Below are positions 1-9,050 of a DNA stretch of 64,000 bases, in pieces; positions within the stretch are counted from its first letter, which is position 1, and each line of letters starts with the position of its first letter. A model generated the notes under the pieces. The model was not told where the DNA came from. It was given only the letters and a program-made list of their open reading frames with translations, and ran no database searches. Origin of the DNA: Pseudonocardia sediminis (lineage in GTDB: Bacteria > Actinomycetota > Actinomycetes > Mycobacteriales > Pseudonocardiaceae); the NCBI RefSeq assembly GCF_004217185.1, contig NZ_SHKL01000001.1, positions 5,640,001 to 5,704,000 on the forward strand, read 5' to 3'. A program made the position numbers and the translations under genes.

Positions 1-1
1 G

Positions 2-820
2 ACGGCCACCGCGATGGCTGCGATGACCCTCGACCACCTCACCGGTGGACGGGTCGCGCTGGGCATCGGCGCGTCCGGCCCGCAGGTGGTGGAGGGCTGG
101 TACGGCCAGCCCTACCCGAAGCCGCTGGCCCGGACCCGGGAGTACGTGGGCATCCTGCGGGACACGATCGCGCGGGAGAAGGCGCACTCCGACGGGCCCT
201 ACTACCCGATCCCGTACACCGGCGGGGCGGGGCTGCCGTCGTCGGGCCTGGGCAAGCCGCTGCGCTCGACGCTGCACCCCTACCGCACCGACCTGCCGAT
301 CCTGCTCGCCGCGGAGGGCCCGAAGAACGTCGCGCTCGCCGCGGAGATCGCCGACGGCTGGCAGCCGCTGTTCTACGCGCCGCGCCACGACGCGCACTAC
401 CGCGAGTCGCTCGAGACCGGGTTCACCGCCCGCGGCGGCCGTCCGGAGGACTTCGACGTGGTGTGCATGGTGCAGGTCGTGGTGGACGACGACGTGGAGG
501 CCGCGGCGAACCGGGTCCGCCCGATGCTCGCGCTCTACATCGGCGGCATGGGCGCCAAGGGCGCGAACTTCCACTACGAGGTCTTCGCGCGGATGGGCTA
601 CGAGACCGAGTGCCAGAAGATCCAGGAGCTCTACCTGGCCGGGCGCAAGGACGAGGCGATCGCCGCCGTCCCGCTGTCCATGGTGGAGCAGGTCGCGCTC
701 GTCGGGCCGAAGGCGAAGATCGCCGAGGAGCTGCCGGACTTCCGGGACTCGCTGATCACGACGATGGTCGTCAGCGGCAGCCCGGAGCACCTGCGCACGA
801 TCGCCGACCTGGTCGGTTAG
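2..820 (+). CDS. LLM-class F420-dependent oxidoreductase, 5' end outside window
   Basis: The reading frame is open from base 2, so the true start lies upstream of the window. The visible 272 or so residues resemble the luciferase-like (TIM-barrel) flavin/F420-dependent oxidoreductases of actinobacteria. Near the start is the family block MTLDHLTGGRVALGIGASGP, followed by a GWYGQPYPKPLARTREYV segment; the C-terminal part has the usual PLSMVEQVALVGPKAKI helix region. Members use reduced F420 or FMN to act on varied small substrates; the substrate cannot be told from sequence. The stop overlaps the convergent MpaB-like gene by 4 nt. Confidence 0.85.
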   Translation, partial: TATAMAAMTLDHLTGGRVALGIGASGPQVVEGWYGQPYPKPLARTREYVGILRDTIAREKAHSDGPYYPIPYTGGAGLPSSGLGKPLRSTLHPYRTDLPILLAAEGPKNVALAAEIADGWQPLFYAPRHDAHYRESLETGFTARGGRPEDFDVVCMVQVVVDDDVEAAANRVRPMLALYIGGMGAKGANFHYEVFARMGYETECQKIQELYLAGRKDEAIAAVPLSMVEQVALVGPKAKIAEELPDFRDSLITTMVVSGSPEHLRTIADLVG

Positions 821-1707
821 CTCGCATCCCGGTCTGCCCGATGCACCGGGCAGACCGGGAACGTGCCCAGCTCGCGGACGTCGTAGCCGCCGGGGTAGCT
901 GCGGATGTTCGGCGAGTCCCGGACCAGGACCGGTTCGGTGCGCACCGGCATCCGCCGCACGACCGCGGCGCGGGCGTGCATCACCGCCGACGCGGCGGCG
1001 CGGACCGCGCGCGGCGGGACCCGGTAACCCAGCGCCGCCAGCAGGGGCGTGTCCATCAGCGACCGGACGAACGTCCGCGTCACCGCGCGCGGGGCCCGGT
1101 CGTTCGGGGTGAACGTCGTCGCCAGCTCCAGGGTCGCGTCGGCGACGGCGCGCCCACCGGTGTCGAACCCGAAGTGCCGCGCCTCGTAGGCGTCCTGCAG
1201 GTCGGCGAACTCCCGCCACGTCACCGGGATGTCGCGGATCCCCATGTGCCGGCCGAGCTCGCGGTAGTAGTTCGCGGCCGCCACCCGCTCGTTCTCGGTG
1301 AGCGGGCGCCAGCCCCAGCGCTCGATCCAGCGGATCGGGACGACCACGAACGTGGCCAGCACGTAGCGCATGTCGTCGTTCGAGATGTCGTAGCTGCGGT
1401 GCATCCGGTTCATCCGCCGGATCGCGGCCAGACCTTCGCCCTCGAAACCGTGCTCGACCACCGACTCCAGGATCAGCGTGGTGTCGTCGTAGCGCTTCTG
1501 GGTCGCGGCCGTGAACTCCCCGGTCTCGCCCAGGAGCGCACCGATCGAGGGCACGGCGTAGGTGCGGAACAGCGCCAGGCTCAGCGCCTGCGTGACGTCC
1601 CACGGGAACTCCAGCCCCGCGGTCATCCGGTAGATCTCGAGGAACTCCGTCGCCGGGTCCATCGCCTCGATCTCGCGCCGCCGGTCGTACCGGTCCGCCC
1701 GCACCAT
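817..1707 (-). CDS. MpaB/DUF2236-family oxygenase
   Basis: This 296-residue protein resembles the oxygenase MpaB family (DUF2236), which includes the fungal MpaB and rubber-degrading Lcp enzymes, many of them b-type haem oxygenases. The characteristic centre (about residues 95-155) has RMNRMHRSYDISNDDMRYV followed by ATFVVVPIRWIERWGWRPL and a YYRELGRHMGI helix; the histidine of the RMHRSYD part is a plausible haem or catalytic residue. The ATG at 1707 is preceded by an AGGAGGGGGACGGCG Shine-Dalgarno region. It lies 28 nt downstream of the R2-like oxidase gene in the same orientation, so the two are probably cotranscribed. The substrate is unknown. Confidence 0.8.
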   Translation of the reverse strand: MVRADRYDRRREIEAMDPATEFLEIYRMTAGLEFPWDVTQALSLALFRTYAVPSIGALLGETGEFTAATQKRYDDTTLILESVVEHGFEGEGLAAIRRMNRMHRSYDISNDDMRYVLATFVVVPIRWIERWGWRPLTENERVAAANYYRELGRHMGIRDIPVTWREFADLQDAYEARHFGFDTGGRAVADATLELATTFTPNDRAPRAVTRTFVRSLMDTPLLAALGYRVPPRAVRAAASAVMHARAAVVRRMPVRTEPVLVRDSPNIRSYPGGYDVRELGTFPVCPVHRADRDAS

Positions 1708-1735
1708 CGCCGTCCCCCTCCTCGCGTTCCCGGCC

Positions 1736-2716
1736 TCAGCCGGCTGCCGCGGCGACGAGCTCGCGCTGGTCCTCGGCGTGGAACTGCTCCTCGAGCGCCT
1801 CGGGCTCGGCGTCCACGTCGATCACGAACAGGTCCGCGCCGCGGGCGGACTCGATCGCGCCGAGACGCCGTCCGAGCTTGTCCATCGCGTACTCGGCCAG
1901 CTCGTTGATGTCGATGTCGAAGGGCACCCGCCCCTCCGGGAAACGGTCCACCGTTCCCGTGACGACGCCCATCGCGGGCACCATCAGCTCCTGCATCCGC
2001 TCGTCGACGACGTCGTAGAGGCCGTCGTCCGCGGCGACGTGGCGGCGGCAGGTGAACGTCCCCCACGCCATGTGGCGGCGCTCGTCGTCACCGATGTGCT
2101 TGATGACCTGCTGCAGCCCGGGCAGGATGCCGCGCTCGGCGCAGATCTTGTGCCAGGCGAAGTAGCCGGTGAGCGCGAGCGTGCCCTCGACGATGTGGTT
2201 GTAGGTCACCGACGCCCGGATCTGGTTGCGCGGCGACGGGTCGTCACCGAGCGCGTAGAGGCTCTCCGGCAGCGCCTCGGTGAAGATCTCCATGTAGTGC
2301 TCGTTGTGCTCGATGTACTCGTGGAGATCGCTCGTCATGCCGACGGCGTCGAACCAGAGCCGGAAGGCCTGGGTGTGCTTGGCCTCCTCGAACACGAACT
2401 GGGTCAGGTACATCTCGTCGGCGAAGCGGCCCTCGGCGGCCATCGCGGCGACGAACGGCTGCAGGTCCTGGGTCACCGACTCCTCGCCGGCCAGGAACTG
2501 CGCGGCCAGCGCGCAGCACTGCCACCGCTCGTCGTCGGTCATCGCGGCGAAGTCGGCGGCGTCCTGGGTGAAGTCGATGTCGGCCGGGTTCCAGTGCTTC
2601 GCGTTGCCCTTGGCGAACAAGCGCAGCGGGAACGAGTCCTGCTTCAGCCCGCCTCCGGAGAGGCTGGCGAACCCGTCGCGCTTGCCGTGCTCGATCGTCC
2701 GCTTCGTCGCCGTCAC
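1736..2716 (-). CDS. R2-like ligand-binding oxidase (Mn/Fe R2lox)
   Basis: A 326-residue ferritin-like protein of the R2lox family (prototype M. tuberculosis Rv0233), which binds a heterodinuclear Mn/Fe cofactor and a long-chain fatty-acid ligand; its physiological reaction is unknown. All six expected metal ligands are present, at a uniform offset of +10 from my memory of the Rv0233 numbering: E78, E111, H114, E177, E212 and H215. The Val and Tyr that form the hallmark ether cross-link (V81, Y172) are also present. This separates it from ribonucleotide reductase R2. The start is taken as the GTG at 2716, behind an AAGGGAG ribosome site; the frame is open far upstream, but those residues do not resemble the family. 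It sits between an alcohol dehydrogenase gene (44 nt upstream) and an MpaB-like gene. Confidence 0.9.
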   Translation of the reverse strand: MTATKRTIEHGKRDGFASLSGGGLKQDSFPLRLFAKGNAKHWNPADIDFTQDAADFAAMTDDERWQCCALAAQFLAGEESVTQDLQPFVAAMAAEGRFADEMYLTQFVFEEAKHTQAFRLWFDAVGMTSDLHEYIEHNEHYMEIFTEALPESLYALGDDPSPRNQIRASVTYNHIVEGTLALTGYFAWHKICAERGILPGLQQVIKHIGDDERRHMAWGTFTCRRHVAADDGLYDVVDERMQELMVPAMGVVTGTVDRFPEGRVPFDIDINELAEYAMDKLGRRLGAIESARGADLFVIDVDAEPEALEEQFHAEDQRELVAAAAG

Positions 2717-2760
2717 GTCGCTGGCTCCCTTGCCGTCGGTGGTGGTGCGGTGCGTCGTTC

Positions 2761-3870
2761 CTACTGGTACCGGATCAGGCCCCGGATGTTGCGGCCCGCC
2801 CGCACGTCCTCGTAACCCTCGTTCACCTGGTCGAGGGTGTACTCCTTGGTGATCAGCTCGCGGAGCTTGAGCTGGCCCAGGTTGTGCATCTCCAGCAGGC
2901 GCGGGACGTCGTGCTGGGCGGCGGAGCTGCCGAACAGGGCGCCGCGGATCTGCTTCTCGTAGAGCGTGAGCTCCAGCAGCGACAGCGACGCCGTGTCCTC
3001 CTCGGCGTGCCCGAGCGCGGTGACCACGACCCGTCCGCCCTTGCCGACGAGCTGCAGCGCAGGCTGCAGGTCCGCGCCCTCGGCGACGCCGGTGCACAGG
3101 ATCGCGGCGTCGGCGAGCTGCCCGCGGGTCAGCTCGCTGACGAGCTCCCACGCCTCGTCGATGCTCGCGGCCACGTGCGTCGCACCGAGGGTCAGCGCCT
3201 GCTCGCGCTTGAACTCCACCGGGTCGACGGCGACGACGTAGCGGCACCCGGCGACCCGGGCGCCCTGCACCGCGTTCGCGCCGATCCCGCCGACACCGAT
3301 CACGACGGCCGAGTCGCCGGCGCGCAGGCCGGCCGACCGCACGGCCGAGCCGAAACCGGTCGTCACGCCGCAGCCGACGAGCGCGGCGAGGTCCAGCGGG
3401 AAGCCCTCGTCGATCTTCACGACGGACTTCACCGGGACGACGGTGTGCCGGGCGAACGTGCCGAGCAGGCACATCTGGCCGACGTCCTCACCGCGGGCGT
3501 GGAAGCGGTAGGTCCCGTCGAGCTGCGGGCCCAGGGTGGCGCCTGCGCCGTCGTTGCACAGGTTGGGCAGCCCGCGGGCGCAGTACGGGCAGCGCCCGCA
3601 GCTGGGCAGGAACGTCATCACGACCGGGTCGCCGACGGCCACCTCGGTCACCCCGGGCCCGATCTCGATGACCCTGCCGGCGCCCTCGTGCCCACCGACC
3701 ATCGGGTACGCGACGGGCAGGTCACCGGTGACCATGTGCTCGTCGGAGTGGCACAGACCCGATGCTGTCAGTTCGACGAGAACCTCACCGGCGTTCGGGG
3801 CGTCGAGCTCGACCTCCTCGACCTCCCACTTGCCACCCGGTTCCCAGAGCACCGCCGCAGTCGTCCGCAT
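2761..3870 (-). CDS. NDMA-dependent-type zinc alcohol dehydrogenase
   Basis: A 369-residue medium-chain dehydrogenase. The catalytic-zinc site is SGLCHSDEHMVTGD with GGHEGAGRV, the structural-zinc loop is CGRCPYCARGLPNLC, and the Rossmann motif is VIGVGGIGANAVQGA. Start (MRTTAAVLWEPG), overall length and the C-terminal block YTLDQVNEGYEDVRAGRNIR match the nicotinoprotein (NDMA-dependent) alcohol dehydrogenases of actinobacteria, which hold NAD(H) tightly and need an unknown natural acceptor. An in-frame ATG at 3882 would add four residues. The sensor-kinase gene lies 74 nt upstream and the R2lox gene 44 nt downstream, all on the minus strand. Confidence 0.88.
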   Translation of the reverse strand: MRTTAAVLWEPGGKWEVEEVELDAPNAGEVLVELTASGLCHSDEHMVTGDLPVAYPMVGGHEGAGRVIEIGPGVTEVAVGDPVVMTFLPSCGRCPYCARGLPNLCNDGAGATLGPQLDGTYRFHARGEDVGQMCLLGTFARHTVVPVKSVVKIDEGFPLDLAALVGCGVTTGFGSAVRSAGLRAGDSAVVIGVGGIGANAVQGARVAGCRYVVAVDPVEFKREQALTLGATHVAASIDEAWELVSELTRGQLADAAILCTGVAEGADLQPALQLVGKGGRVVVTALGHAEEDTASLSLLELTLYEKQIRGALFGSSAAQHDVPRLLEMHNLGQLKLRELITKEYTLDQVNEGYEDVRAGRNIRGLIRYQ

Positions 3871-3944
3871 GGGACCGATCATGACCCACGCCACCCGCGA
3901 CCCGAACGGGTCACCCGAGCCGCTCCTGGCCCCCGGGTGCCAGC

Positions 3945-5261
3945 TCAGGCGGCGGGGAGGGGCAGCTCCAGGTGGGCGGTCAGGCCGCCGCCGTCGCGGG
4001 GCTGCAGGCTCAGCTCCCCGTCCATCGCGGTGGCCAGCGCCTCGGCGATCCACAGGCCCAGTCCCGCGGTGCCGCGCCGCTCCCCCAGCGCGACGCCCTT
4101 CGCGGTGACGACACCCTCCTGCCCCTGCGGCAGCCCCGGCCCCCGGTCGCGGATGTCCGCGACCAGGACGCCGCCGGCGTGACGCAGCTCCAGCTCGACC
4201 GGCTCGTCGCCGCTGTGCCGGGCCGCGTTCTCGGCCAGGTTCGTCAGCAGCCGGCGCAGGCGCTGCGGGTCGCAGCGGACCGACGCCTCCGGCGGGTCGA
4301 CGACGGCGCGGCGCCGGTGCCCCTCGACGCCCGCCGCGTCGAGCACCCCGTCGGCCAGCTCGGCGAGCACGACCCGGCGCGGCCGGACCCGGCCGAGCGG
4401 GCTGCCCGCGGAGACGGCGAGGTCGGCCAGCCCGTCGAGCATGTCCTGCAGGTGCACGGCGTGGTCGGCGAGCAGGCGGGTCGCGGTGCGCCGGGAGTCC
4501 TCGGACAACCGGTCCGCCGCCAGGTCCGACGTCAGCGCGGTCAGCGAGGCGACCGGGGTGCGGAACTCGTGCAGCACCACCCGCGCGCCGTCCAGGCGGG
4601 CCTGGCCCTCGGAGACCAGACGGTCGCGCAGGGCCCGCTCGGACAGGTAGCGCTCGTGCTCGGTCTCGGCCCGGGCGCGGGACTCCGCGGTCGCCCGGAG
4701 CTGGCGTTCCAGCAGCCGCACCAGCACCCCGACCAGGACCGCGGTCGCGACCAGGAACCCGGTCCACCACAGACCCGTGAGCAGGCGCCGCTGGATCGTC
4801 ACGGCCGGGTCGGAGCCGAGCAGCGCGGCCGCGGTGAACCCGATCCCGAGCGCGGCCGCCGCGAGCCGCCCGACGACCGGTCCGGTGCGCAGCGACGCGG
4901 CGATCACCACCAGCGGCAGCGCGCCGATCATCAGGCTGCCCACCCCGCCGGTCAGCGCGCACGCGCAGAGCGCCAGCAGACCGTCCACACCGGTCAGTAC
5001 GGCCGGCGGGACCGGCAGGTGCCGCCGTGCGAGTCCGGCCGCGCCCAGCACCAGGGCGTAGACCAGGCCGCCCGCCACCAGCGCGACGGCGACGCCCAGC
5101 CGGTCCCCGGCCAGCCCGGGGTCGGCGACGAGCAGCGCGATCGCCGCGACGACGACACCCAGCCGCAGGACGACGGCGGTGCGCTCCTCCGAGGTGCGCT
5201 GGGGCCACTCGTCGGGGCGCACCCCGTCCCCGTCGGCCCCGTCGGCCCCACCCTCGATCAT
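3945..5261 (-). CDS. Membrane sensor histidine kinase
   Basis: A 438-residue histidine kinase. The N-terminal half (about residues 25-180) holds five or six hydrophobic segments. A coiled linker follows, then an H-box (VLHEFRTPVASLTAL), an N-box (LLTNLAENAARHSG), a G1 box (DIRDRGPGLP) and a G2 box (GTAGLGLWIAEALA). The ATG at 5261 is preceded by GGGGAG. It is transcribed divergently from a LuxR-type response regulator starting about 55 nt away, its likely partner. The signal is unknown; no extracellular sensor domain is evident, so sensing is probably within the membrane segments. Confidence 0.88.
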   Translation of the reverse strand: MIEGGADGADGDGVRPDEWPQRTSEERTAVVLRLGVVVAAIALLVADPGLAGDRLGVAVALVAGGLVYALVLGAAGLARRHLPVPPAVLTGVDGLLALCACALTGGVGSLMIGALPLVVIAASLRTGPVVGRLAAAALGIGFTAAALLGSDPAVTIQRRLLTGLWWTGFLVATAVLVGVLVRLLERQLRATAESRARAETEHERYLSERALRDRLVSEGQARLDGARVVLHEFRTPVASLTALTSDLAADRLSEDSRRTATRLLADHAVHLQDMLDGLADLAVSAGSPLGRVRPRRVVLAELADGVLDAAGVEGHRRRAVVDPPEASVRCDPQRLRRLLTNLAENAARHSGDEPVELELRHAGGVLVADIRDRGPGLPQGQEGVVTAKGVALGERRGTAGLGLWIAEALATAMDGELSLQPRDGGGLTAHLELPLPAA

Positions 5262-5302
5262 CGGCACTCCCCGCTGCTGACGTCGGTGATGCTGCGCCAC
5301 AC

Positions 5303-5308
5303 TAGGCT
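5303..5308 (+). promoter_or_regulatory. Candidate -10 element for a leaderless response-regulator mRNA
   Basis: TAGGCT matches the TANNNT pattern and ends exactly 7 nt before the GTG at 5316. This places the transcription start on the GTG itself; no Shine-Dalgarno sequence is seen. The same spacing recurs at two other GTG starts in this window. Confidence 0.45.
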
Positions 5309-5315
5309 CGCGTCC

Positions 5316-5969
5316 GTGTCGGACGGTCAGCACGTCGTAGTCATCGTCGACGACCACGCCCTGTTCTCGCAGGGCCTCGCCCTGCTGCTGGAGTCCCGCG
5401 CCGGGGACACGTTCCGGGTGGCCGGGTCGGTCACCGCGGGCGAGGAGGCAGTCGCGCTCGTCGGGCGCCACCGTGCGGACATCGCGATCGTCGACCTGGC
5501 GCTGCCCCCGCTGGGCGGGGTGGAGACGATCCGCCGGATCCGCGCCGCCTACCCGGCGACCCGGGTGCTGGCCCTGTCCGGCACCGAGGACCTGGAGCTG
5601 GCCGCCGCCGCGCTGCGCGCCGGGGCGCACGGCTACCTGGGCAAGTCCGCCGACCCGGAGGTGCTGGTCGCGCCGCTGCTGGCCATCTCGGCCGGGGTCC
5701 GGGTGCTGCGCGCGGAGCTGCTCGACGCGCTGCTCGCCGACGCGGACCGCACCGGTGACGGCCTGCTGGACAAGCTCTCCGACCGCGACGTCGAGCTGTG
5801 GACGCTGCTGGCGAAGGGACTGGAGACCTCCGAGATCGCCCGCCCGCTGCTGGTCAGCGAGCGCACCGCGAAGCGCATGATCGCCTCGCTGCTGCACAAG
5901 CTGGGCGCGGCGAACCGGATCGAGGCCGCCGCCCTGGCCGGCCGGTGCGGGCTGCTCGACCCCGAGTGA
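5316..5969 (+). CDS. Response regulator, NarL/LuxR-like
   Basis: A 217-residue two-domain regulator. The receiver domain starts VVIVDDHALFSQGLALLLE (acidic pocket), has the predicted phospho-acceptor Asp in IVDLALPPLGG, and the conserved Lys in GYLGKSA. A C-terminal helix-turn-helix, LSDRDVELWTLLAKGLETSE to RTAKRMIASLLHKLGA, resembles a LuxR/GerE domain but is divergent, with few of the standard LTPRE residues. The GTG at 5316 is preferred because a -10-like hexamer lies 7 nt upstream; an in-frame ATG at 5289 would add nine residues. It is divergent from the histidine kinase gene and probably forms a two-component pair with it. Confidence 0.85.
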   Translation: MSDGQHVVVIVDDHALFSQGLALLLESRAGDTFRVAGSVTAGEEAVALVGRHRADIAIVDLALPPLGGVETIRRIRAAYPATRVLALSGTEDLELAAAALRAGAHGYLGKSADPEVLVAPLLAISAGVRVLRAELLDALLADADRTGDGLLDKLSDRDVELWTLLAKGLETSEIARPLLVSERTAKRMIASLLHKLGAANRIEAAALAGRCGLLDPE

Positions 5970-5970
5970 T

Positions 5971-6000
5971 CCGGCGACGGGTGACCCGGCGACGGGTGAC
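5971..6000 (+). repeat. 15-nt direct repeat, two copies
   Basis: The unit CCGGCGACGGGTGAC occurs twice head to tail immediately after the response-regulator stop, followed by a partial third unit. No function is evident; slippage during replication could explain it. Confidence 0.6.
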
Positions 6001-6155
6001 CCGGTGATCGGCCCGGGCGGGCCAGGGGTGGCCCGATCGTGGACTGCTCCGGCGACGCCCCGCGCGGCAGACTCCCCCCGGGAGGCGGCCGGCGTGGGTC
6101 GTCGCCCGGGCGCGGGACGAGCGCAGGCGCAGGCGCACTTCGGAGGCACGAACCC

Positions 6156-6566
6156 ATGGCACTGTTCACCGACGAGGCCGAGGTCTACACCTACCTCGGC
6201 GGGGTCTTCCGGATGGGCATGGAGGACGAGGCCCTGGTCGCCAAGCTCAAGCCGTCCGGTGTGGTGCTGCGGGTCGTCTACACCGACCCGGACGCGGTGA
6301 TCACCGTGGACATGCCGAACGCCGAGCTGCACACCGGCGCGGGCGTCGGGCCGGACCCGAACGTCGAGCTGTTCATGACCGCCGACACCGGCAACCGGTT
6401 CTGGCTCGGCAAGGTCGTGCTGCCGGTCGCGCTGGCCAAGGGCGACGTCCGGGCCAAGGGTCCGGTCGCGAAGCTGCTCAAGGTGCTGCCGCTGGCCAAG
6501 CAGCTCTTCGGCCCGTACAAGAAGAGCCTGGAGCGCGACGGCCGCGAGGACCTCCTCCGTGCCTGA
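6156..6566 (+). CDS. SCP2 sterol-binding-domain protein
   Basis: A 136-residue cytosolic protein consisting of a single SCP2-like domain, a lipid- or acyl-CoA-binding fold. Typical segments are VVLRVVYTDPDAVITVDMPN, PDPNVELFMTADTGNRFWLG and the VALAKGDVRAKGPVAKLLK strand-helix region. The ATG is preceded by CGGAGG. Single-domain members are common in actinobacteria, often beside lipid or sterol genes; a CoA-enzyme gene lies about 0.5 kb downstream. The ligand cannot be predicted. Confidence 0.78.
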   Translation: MALFTDEAEVYTYLGGVFRMGMEDEALVAKLKPSGVVLRVVYTDPDAVITVDMPNAELHTGAGVGPDPNVELFMTADTGNRFWLGKVVLPVALAKGDVRAKGPVAKLLKVLPLAKQLFGPYKKSLERDGREDLLRA

Positions 6567-6662
6567 TCATCCTTTCGGGTGACATCGGTACGTCCACCGA
6601 ACCGAAGGTGATCAACTTCCGATTCTCGTGCGGGACCCGTTCCCGCCGTCATCGGAGGACGT

Positions 6663-6923
6663 ATGAACCTGTGGTTGGACGTTCACATGTGGCACCCGCT
6701 GCGGGGCAACCTGCACCCGATCGCGGACGTGGAGTGCGAGACGCCCGAGCCGGCGCCGGCGAACCCCGCCGAGTGGCACGACTGGGCGGGTGACTGCCTG
6801 CGCGAGGTCGCGGACAAGGACAACTGGCAGAGCGGCCGCTACCACTTCACGATCCAGGAGCGCGACGACGCCGGACGCTCGGTGGACGAGCTCGCGCAGG
6901 GCTTCTGGGAGTGGGCCACCTGA
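6663..6923 (+). CDS. Conserved-looking small protein of unknown function
   Basis: An 86-residue acidic protein with six tryptophans (for example [19 protein letters not shown] and the C-terminal FWEWAT) and no signal peptide or membrane segment. A CGGAGGACGT ribosome site precedes the ATG directly and codon use is typical of the region, so it is probably a real gene. I do not recognise the family. The 96 nt upstream contains TTCGG/CCGAA-rich inverted sequence that may act in termination of the SCP2 gene. Confidence 0.6.
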   Translation: MNLWLDVHMWHPLRGNLHPIADVECETPEPAPANPAEWHDWAGDCLREVADKDNWQSGRYHFTIQERDDAGRSVDELAQGFWEWAT

Positions 6924-7051
6924 GGCCCCTCCGAGCCCGGAGGCGACGGGCCGGTCGGTGTGACCGAACCCCTCGCCCTCGCGCGACCGCCCCCGTCCCA
7001 CGTCGTCGTAGTGTCGCCACGAACGAGACGAGACGAAGGAGTTGTTGTCAC

Positions 7052-8152
7052 GTGAGCAGAGGGAACGGGCCGCTCGCCGGTCTGCGCGTGCTGGAGCTGG
7101 CCGGGATCGGCCCCGGGCCGCACGCCGCGATGATCCTCGGGGACCTGGGCGCCGACGTCGTGCGCGTCGACCGCCCGTCCGGCGGTCTCAAGCTGGGGTC
7201 CGACGACGTCCCGGACCCGACGCTGCGCGGCCGCCGCTCGGTCACCGCGGACCTGAAGGACCCGGCCGGCAAGGAGACCGTGCTGCGCCTGGTCGAGCAC
7301 GCCGACGTGCTGCTCGAGGGCTACCGCCCCGGCGTCACCGAGCGCCTCGGCGTCGGGCCGGAGGACTGCCACGCCCGGAACCCGAAGCTCGTCTACGGCC
7401 GGATGACCGGCTGGGGGCAGGACGGGCCGATGGCCAAGCGGGCCGGGCACGACATCAACTACATCTCGCTGACCGGTGCGCTGCACGCCATCGGCCGCGC
7501 CGGTGAGCGTCCGGTGCCGCCGCTGAACCTGGTCGGCGACTTCGGCGGCGGCTCGATGCTGCTGGTGATCGGCGTCGTCTCCGCGCTGTGGGAGGCGGAG
7601 CGCTCCGGACAGGGCCAGGTCGTCGACGCGGCCATGGTCGACGGGTCGTCGATCCTCGTGCAGATGGTCTGGGGCCTGCTCGGGCACCAGCGCTGGAACG
7701 ACGAGCGCGGCACCAACCTGCTCGACGGGCACGCGCCGTTCTATGACACCTACACCTGCTCCGACGGCCGGCACGTCGCCGTCGGCGCGATCGAGCCGCA
7801 GTTCTACGCCCAGCTGCTGCAGGGTCTCGGGATCGACCCGGCCGACCTGCCCGAGCAGTTCGACACCACCCGCTGGGACGAGACGTCGAAGCGCTTCGCC
7901 GACGTGTTCGCCACCCGCAGCCGGGACGAGTGGGCCGAACAGTTCGACGGCACCGACGCCTGCGTCACCCCGGTGCTGGCCTTCGGTGAGGTCGCCGACC
8001 ACCCGCACCTGGCCGCACGGTCGACGATCGTCACCTCCGACGGTGTGCCGCAGGCCGCCCCGGCGCCGCGGTTCTCCCGCACCGGCACCGAGGTCGCCGG
8101 ACGCGGGACCGCCCCCGAGGACGTCGACTCCGTCCTGGCCGACTGGGCCTGA
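7052..8152 (+). CDS. CaiB/BaiF CoA-transferase family, probable alpha-methylacyl-CoA racemase
   Basis: A 366-residue family III CoA-transferase-fold enzyme. The N-terminal [20 protein letters not shown] and [14 protein letters not shown] blocks are typical. Both residues of the proton-shuttling pair known from the M. tuberculosis racemase MCR are present, in [14 protein letters not shown] (His) and [15 protein letters not shown] (Asp). This favours racemisation of 2-methyl-branched acyl-CoA, needed for beta-oxidation of branched lipids or sterol side chains. The GTG start has AAGGAG upstream. The gene ends at a strong hairpin shared with the convergent rplA. Confidence 0.87.
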   Translation: MSRGNGPLAGLRVLELAGIGPGPHAAMILGDLGADVVRVDRPSGGLKLGSDDVPDPTLRGRRSVTADLKDPAGKETVLRLVEHADVLLEGYRPGVTERLGVGPEDCHARNPKLVYGRMTGWGQDGPMAKRAGHDINYISLTGALHAIGRAGERPVPPLNLVGDFGGGSMLLVIGVVSALWEAERSGQGQVVDAAMVDGSSILVQMVWGLLGHQRWNDERGTNLLDGHAPFYDTYTCSDGRHVAVGAIEPQFYAQLLQGLGIDPADLPEQFDTTRWDETSKRFADVFATRSRDEWAEQFDGTDACVTPVLAFGEVADHPHLAARSTIVTSDGVPQAAPAPRFSRTGTEVAGRGTAPEDVDSVLADWA

Positions 8153-8171
8153 GCGGGCCCGCCGCGCACGA

Positions 8172-8211
8172 CGAAGCCCCCGTCACCTCCGAGGAGGTGG
8201 CGGGGGCTTCG
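8172..8211. terminator. Bidirectional intrinsic terminator between convergent genes
   Basis: A 19-pair hairpin: arm CGAAGCCCCCG-T-CACCTCC, 2-nt loop, complementary arm, with one T/G wobble. It lies between the CoA-enzyme gene (plus) and rplA (minus) and can serve both strands. Confidence 0.85.
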
Positions 8212-8231
8212 TGGTGTTCGAGCGCCGGGAC

Positions 8232-8948
8232 TCAGGCCTGCTCGTCGACCAGAAGGTTGCGCGTGCGGTTCGGGTCCACCGGGATGCCGGGTCCGGTGGT
8301 CGTCGACACGGTGATCTTCTTGACGTAGCGGCCCTTGGCGGCCGACGGCTTGAGACGCAGGATCTCGTCCAGCGCGGCGCCGTAGTTCTCCACCAGCTTC
8401 TCGGTGTCGAACGAGGCCTTCCCGATGACCATGTGCAGGTTGGCCTGCTTGTCCACCCGGAAGTTGACCTTGCCGCCCTTGATCTCGTTGACCGCCTTCG
8501 TGACGTCGGGCGTCACGGTGCCGGTCTTCGGGTTCGGCATCAGGCCACGCGGGCCGAGGATGCGGGCGATCCGGCCGACCTTGGCCATCTGGTCCGGGGT
8601 GGCGATCGCGGCGTCGAAGTCGAGCCACCCACCCTGGATGCGCTCGATCAGGTCCTCGGCGCCCACGGCGTCGGCGCCGGCGGCCTCGGCCTCGGTGGCC
8701 TTGTCACCGGTGGCGAAGACGATCACCTTGGCGGTCTTGCCGGTACCGTGCGGCAGGTTCACGGTGCCGCGGACCATCTGGTCCGCGCGGCGCGGGTCGA
8801 CGCCCAGGCGCATCGCCACCTCGACGGTGGAGTCGGTGTTCTTGCTGGAGGTCTCCTTGGCCAGGGTGGCCGCCTGGAGGGGGCTGTAGAGCTCGTCCGC
8901 GTCGATCTTCGCGGCGGCCTCGCGATAGGCCTTGCTGCGCTGTGCCAT
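8232..8948 (-). CDS. rplA: 50S ribosomal protein L1
   Basis: A 238-residue full-length L1 protein, which forms the mobile L1 stalk of the large subunit and in many bacteria represses its own operon. The signature [20 protein letters not shown] is intact, as are the N-terminal [12 protein letters not shown] and C-terminal [18 protein letters not shown] blocks. It is the last gene of the secE-nusG-rplK-rplA run and is followed by a hairpin terminator; rplJ-rplL are not adjacent here. Confidence 0.97.
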   Translation of the reverse strand: MAQRSKAYREAAAKIDADELYSPLQAATLAKETSSKNTDSTVEVAMRLGVDPRRADQMVRGTVNLPHGTGKTAKVIVFATGDKATEAEAAGADAVGAEDLIERIQGGWLDFDAAIATPDQMAKVGRIARILGPRGLMPNPKTGTVTPDVTKAVNEIKGGKVNFRVDKQANLHMVIGKASFDTEKLVENYGAALDEILRLKPSAAKGRYVKKITVSTTTGPGIPVDPNRTRNLLVDEQA

Positions 8949-9050
8949 GTCTGTCCTCGTTCTCTGAAGGCCCTCACGGGCCCGAAGGTCAGGTCGTGGT
9001 CCGAGCCGCGCCCGGCTCTCCCACGCTCACTGGGTGCTGGTGGTGACGAC

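Noticed and set aside
4000-5290. Plus-strand extension upstream of the response regulator
   Set aside because: It is antisense to the histidine kinase, whose catalytic boxes are all intact; receiver domains start at the VVIVDDH motif.
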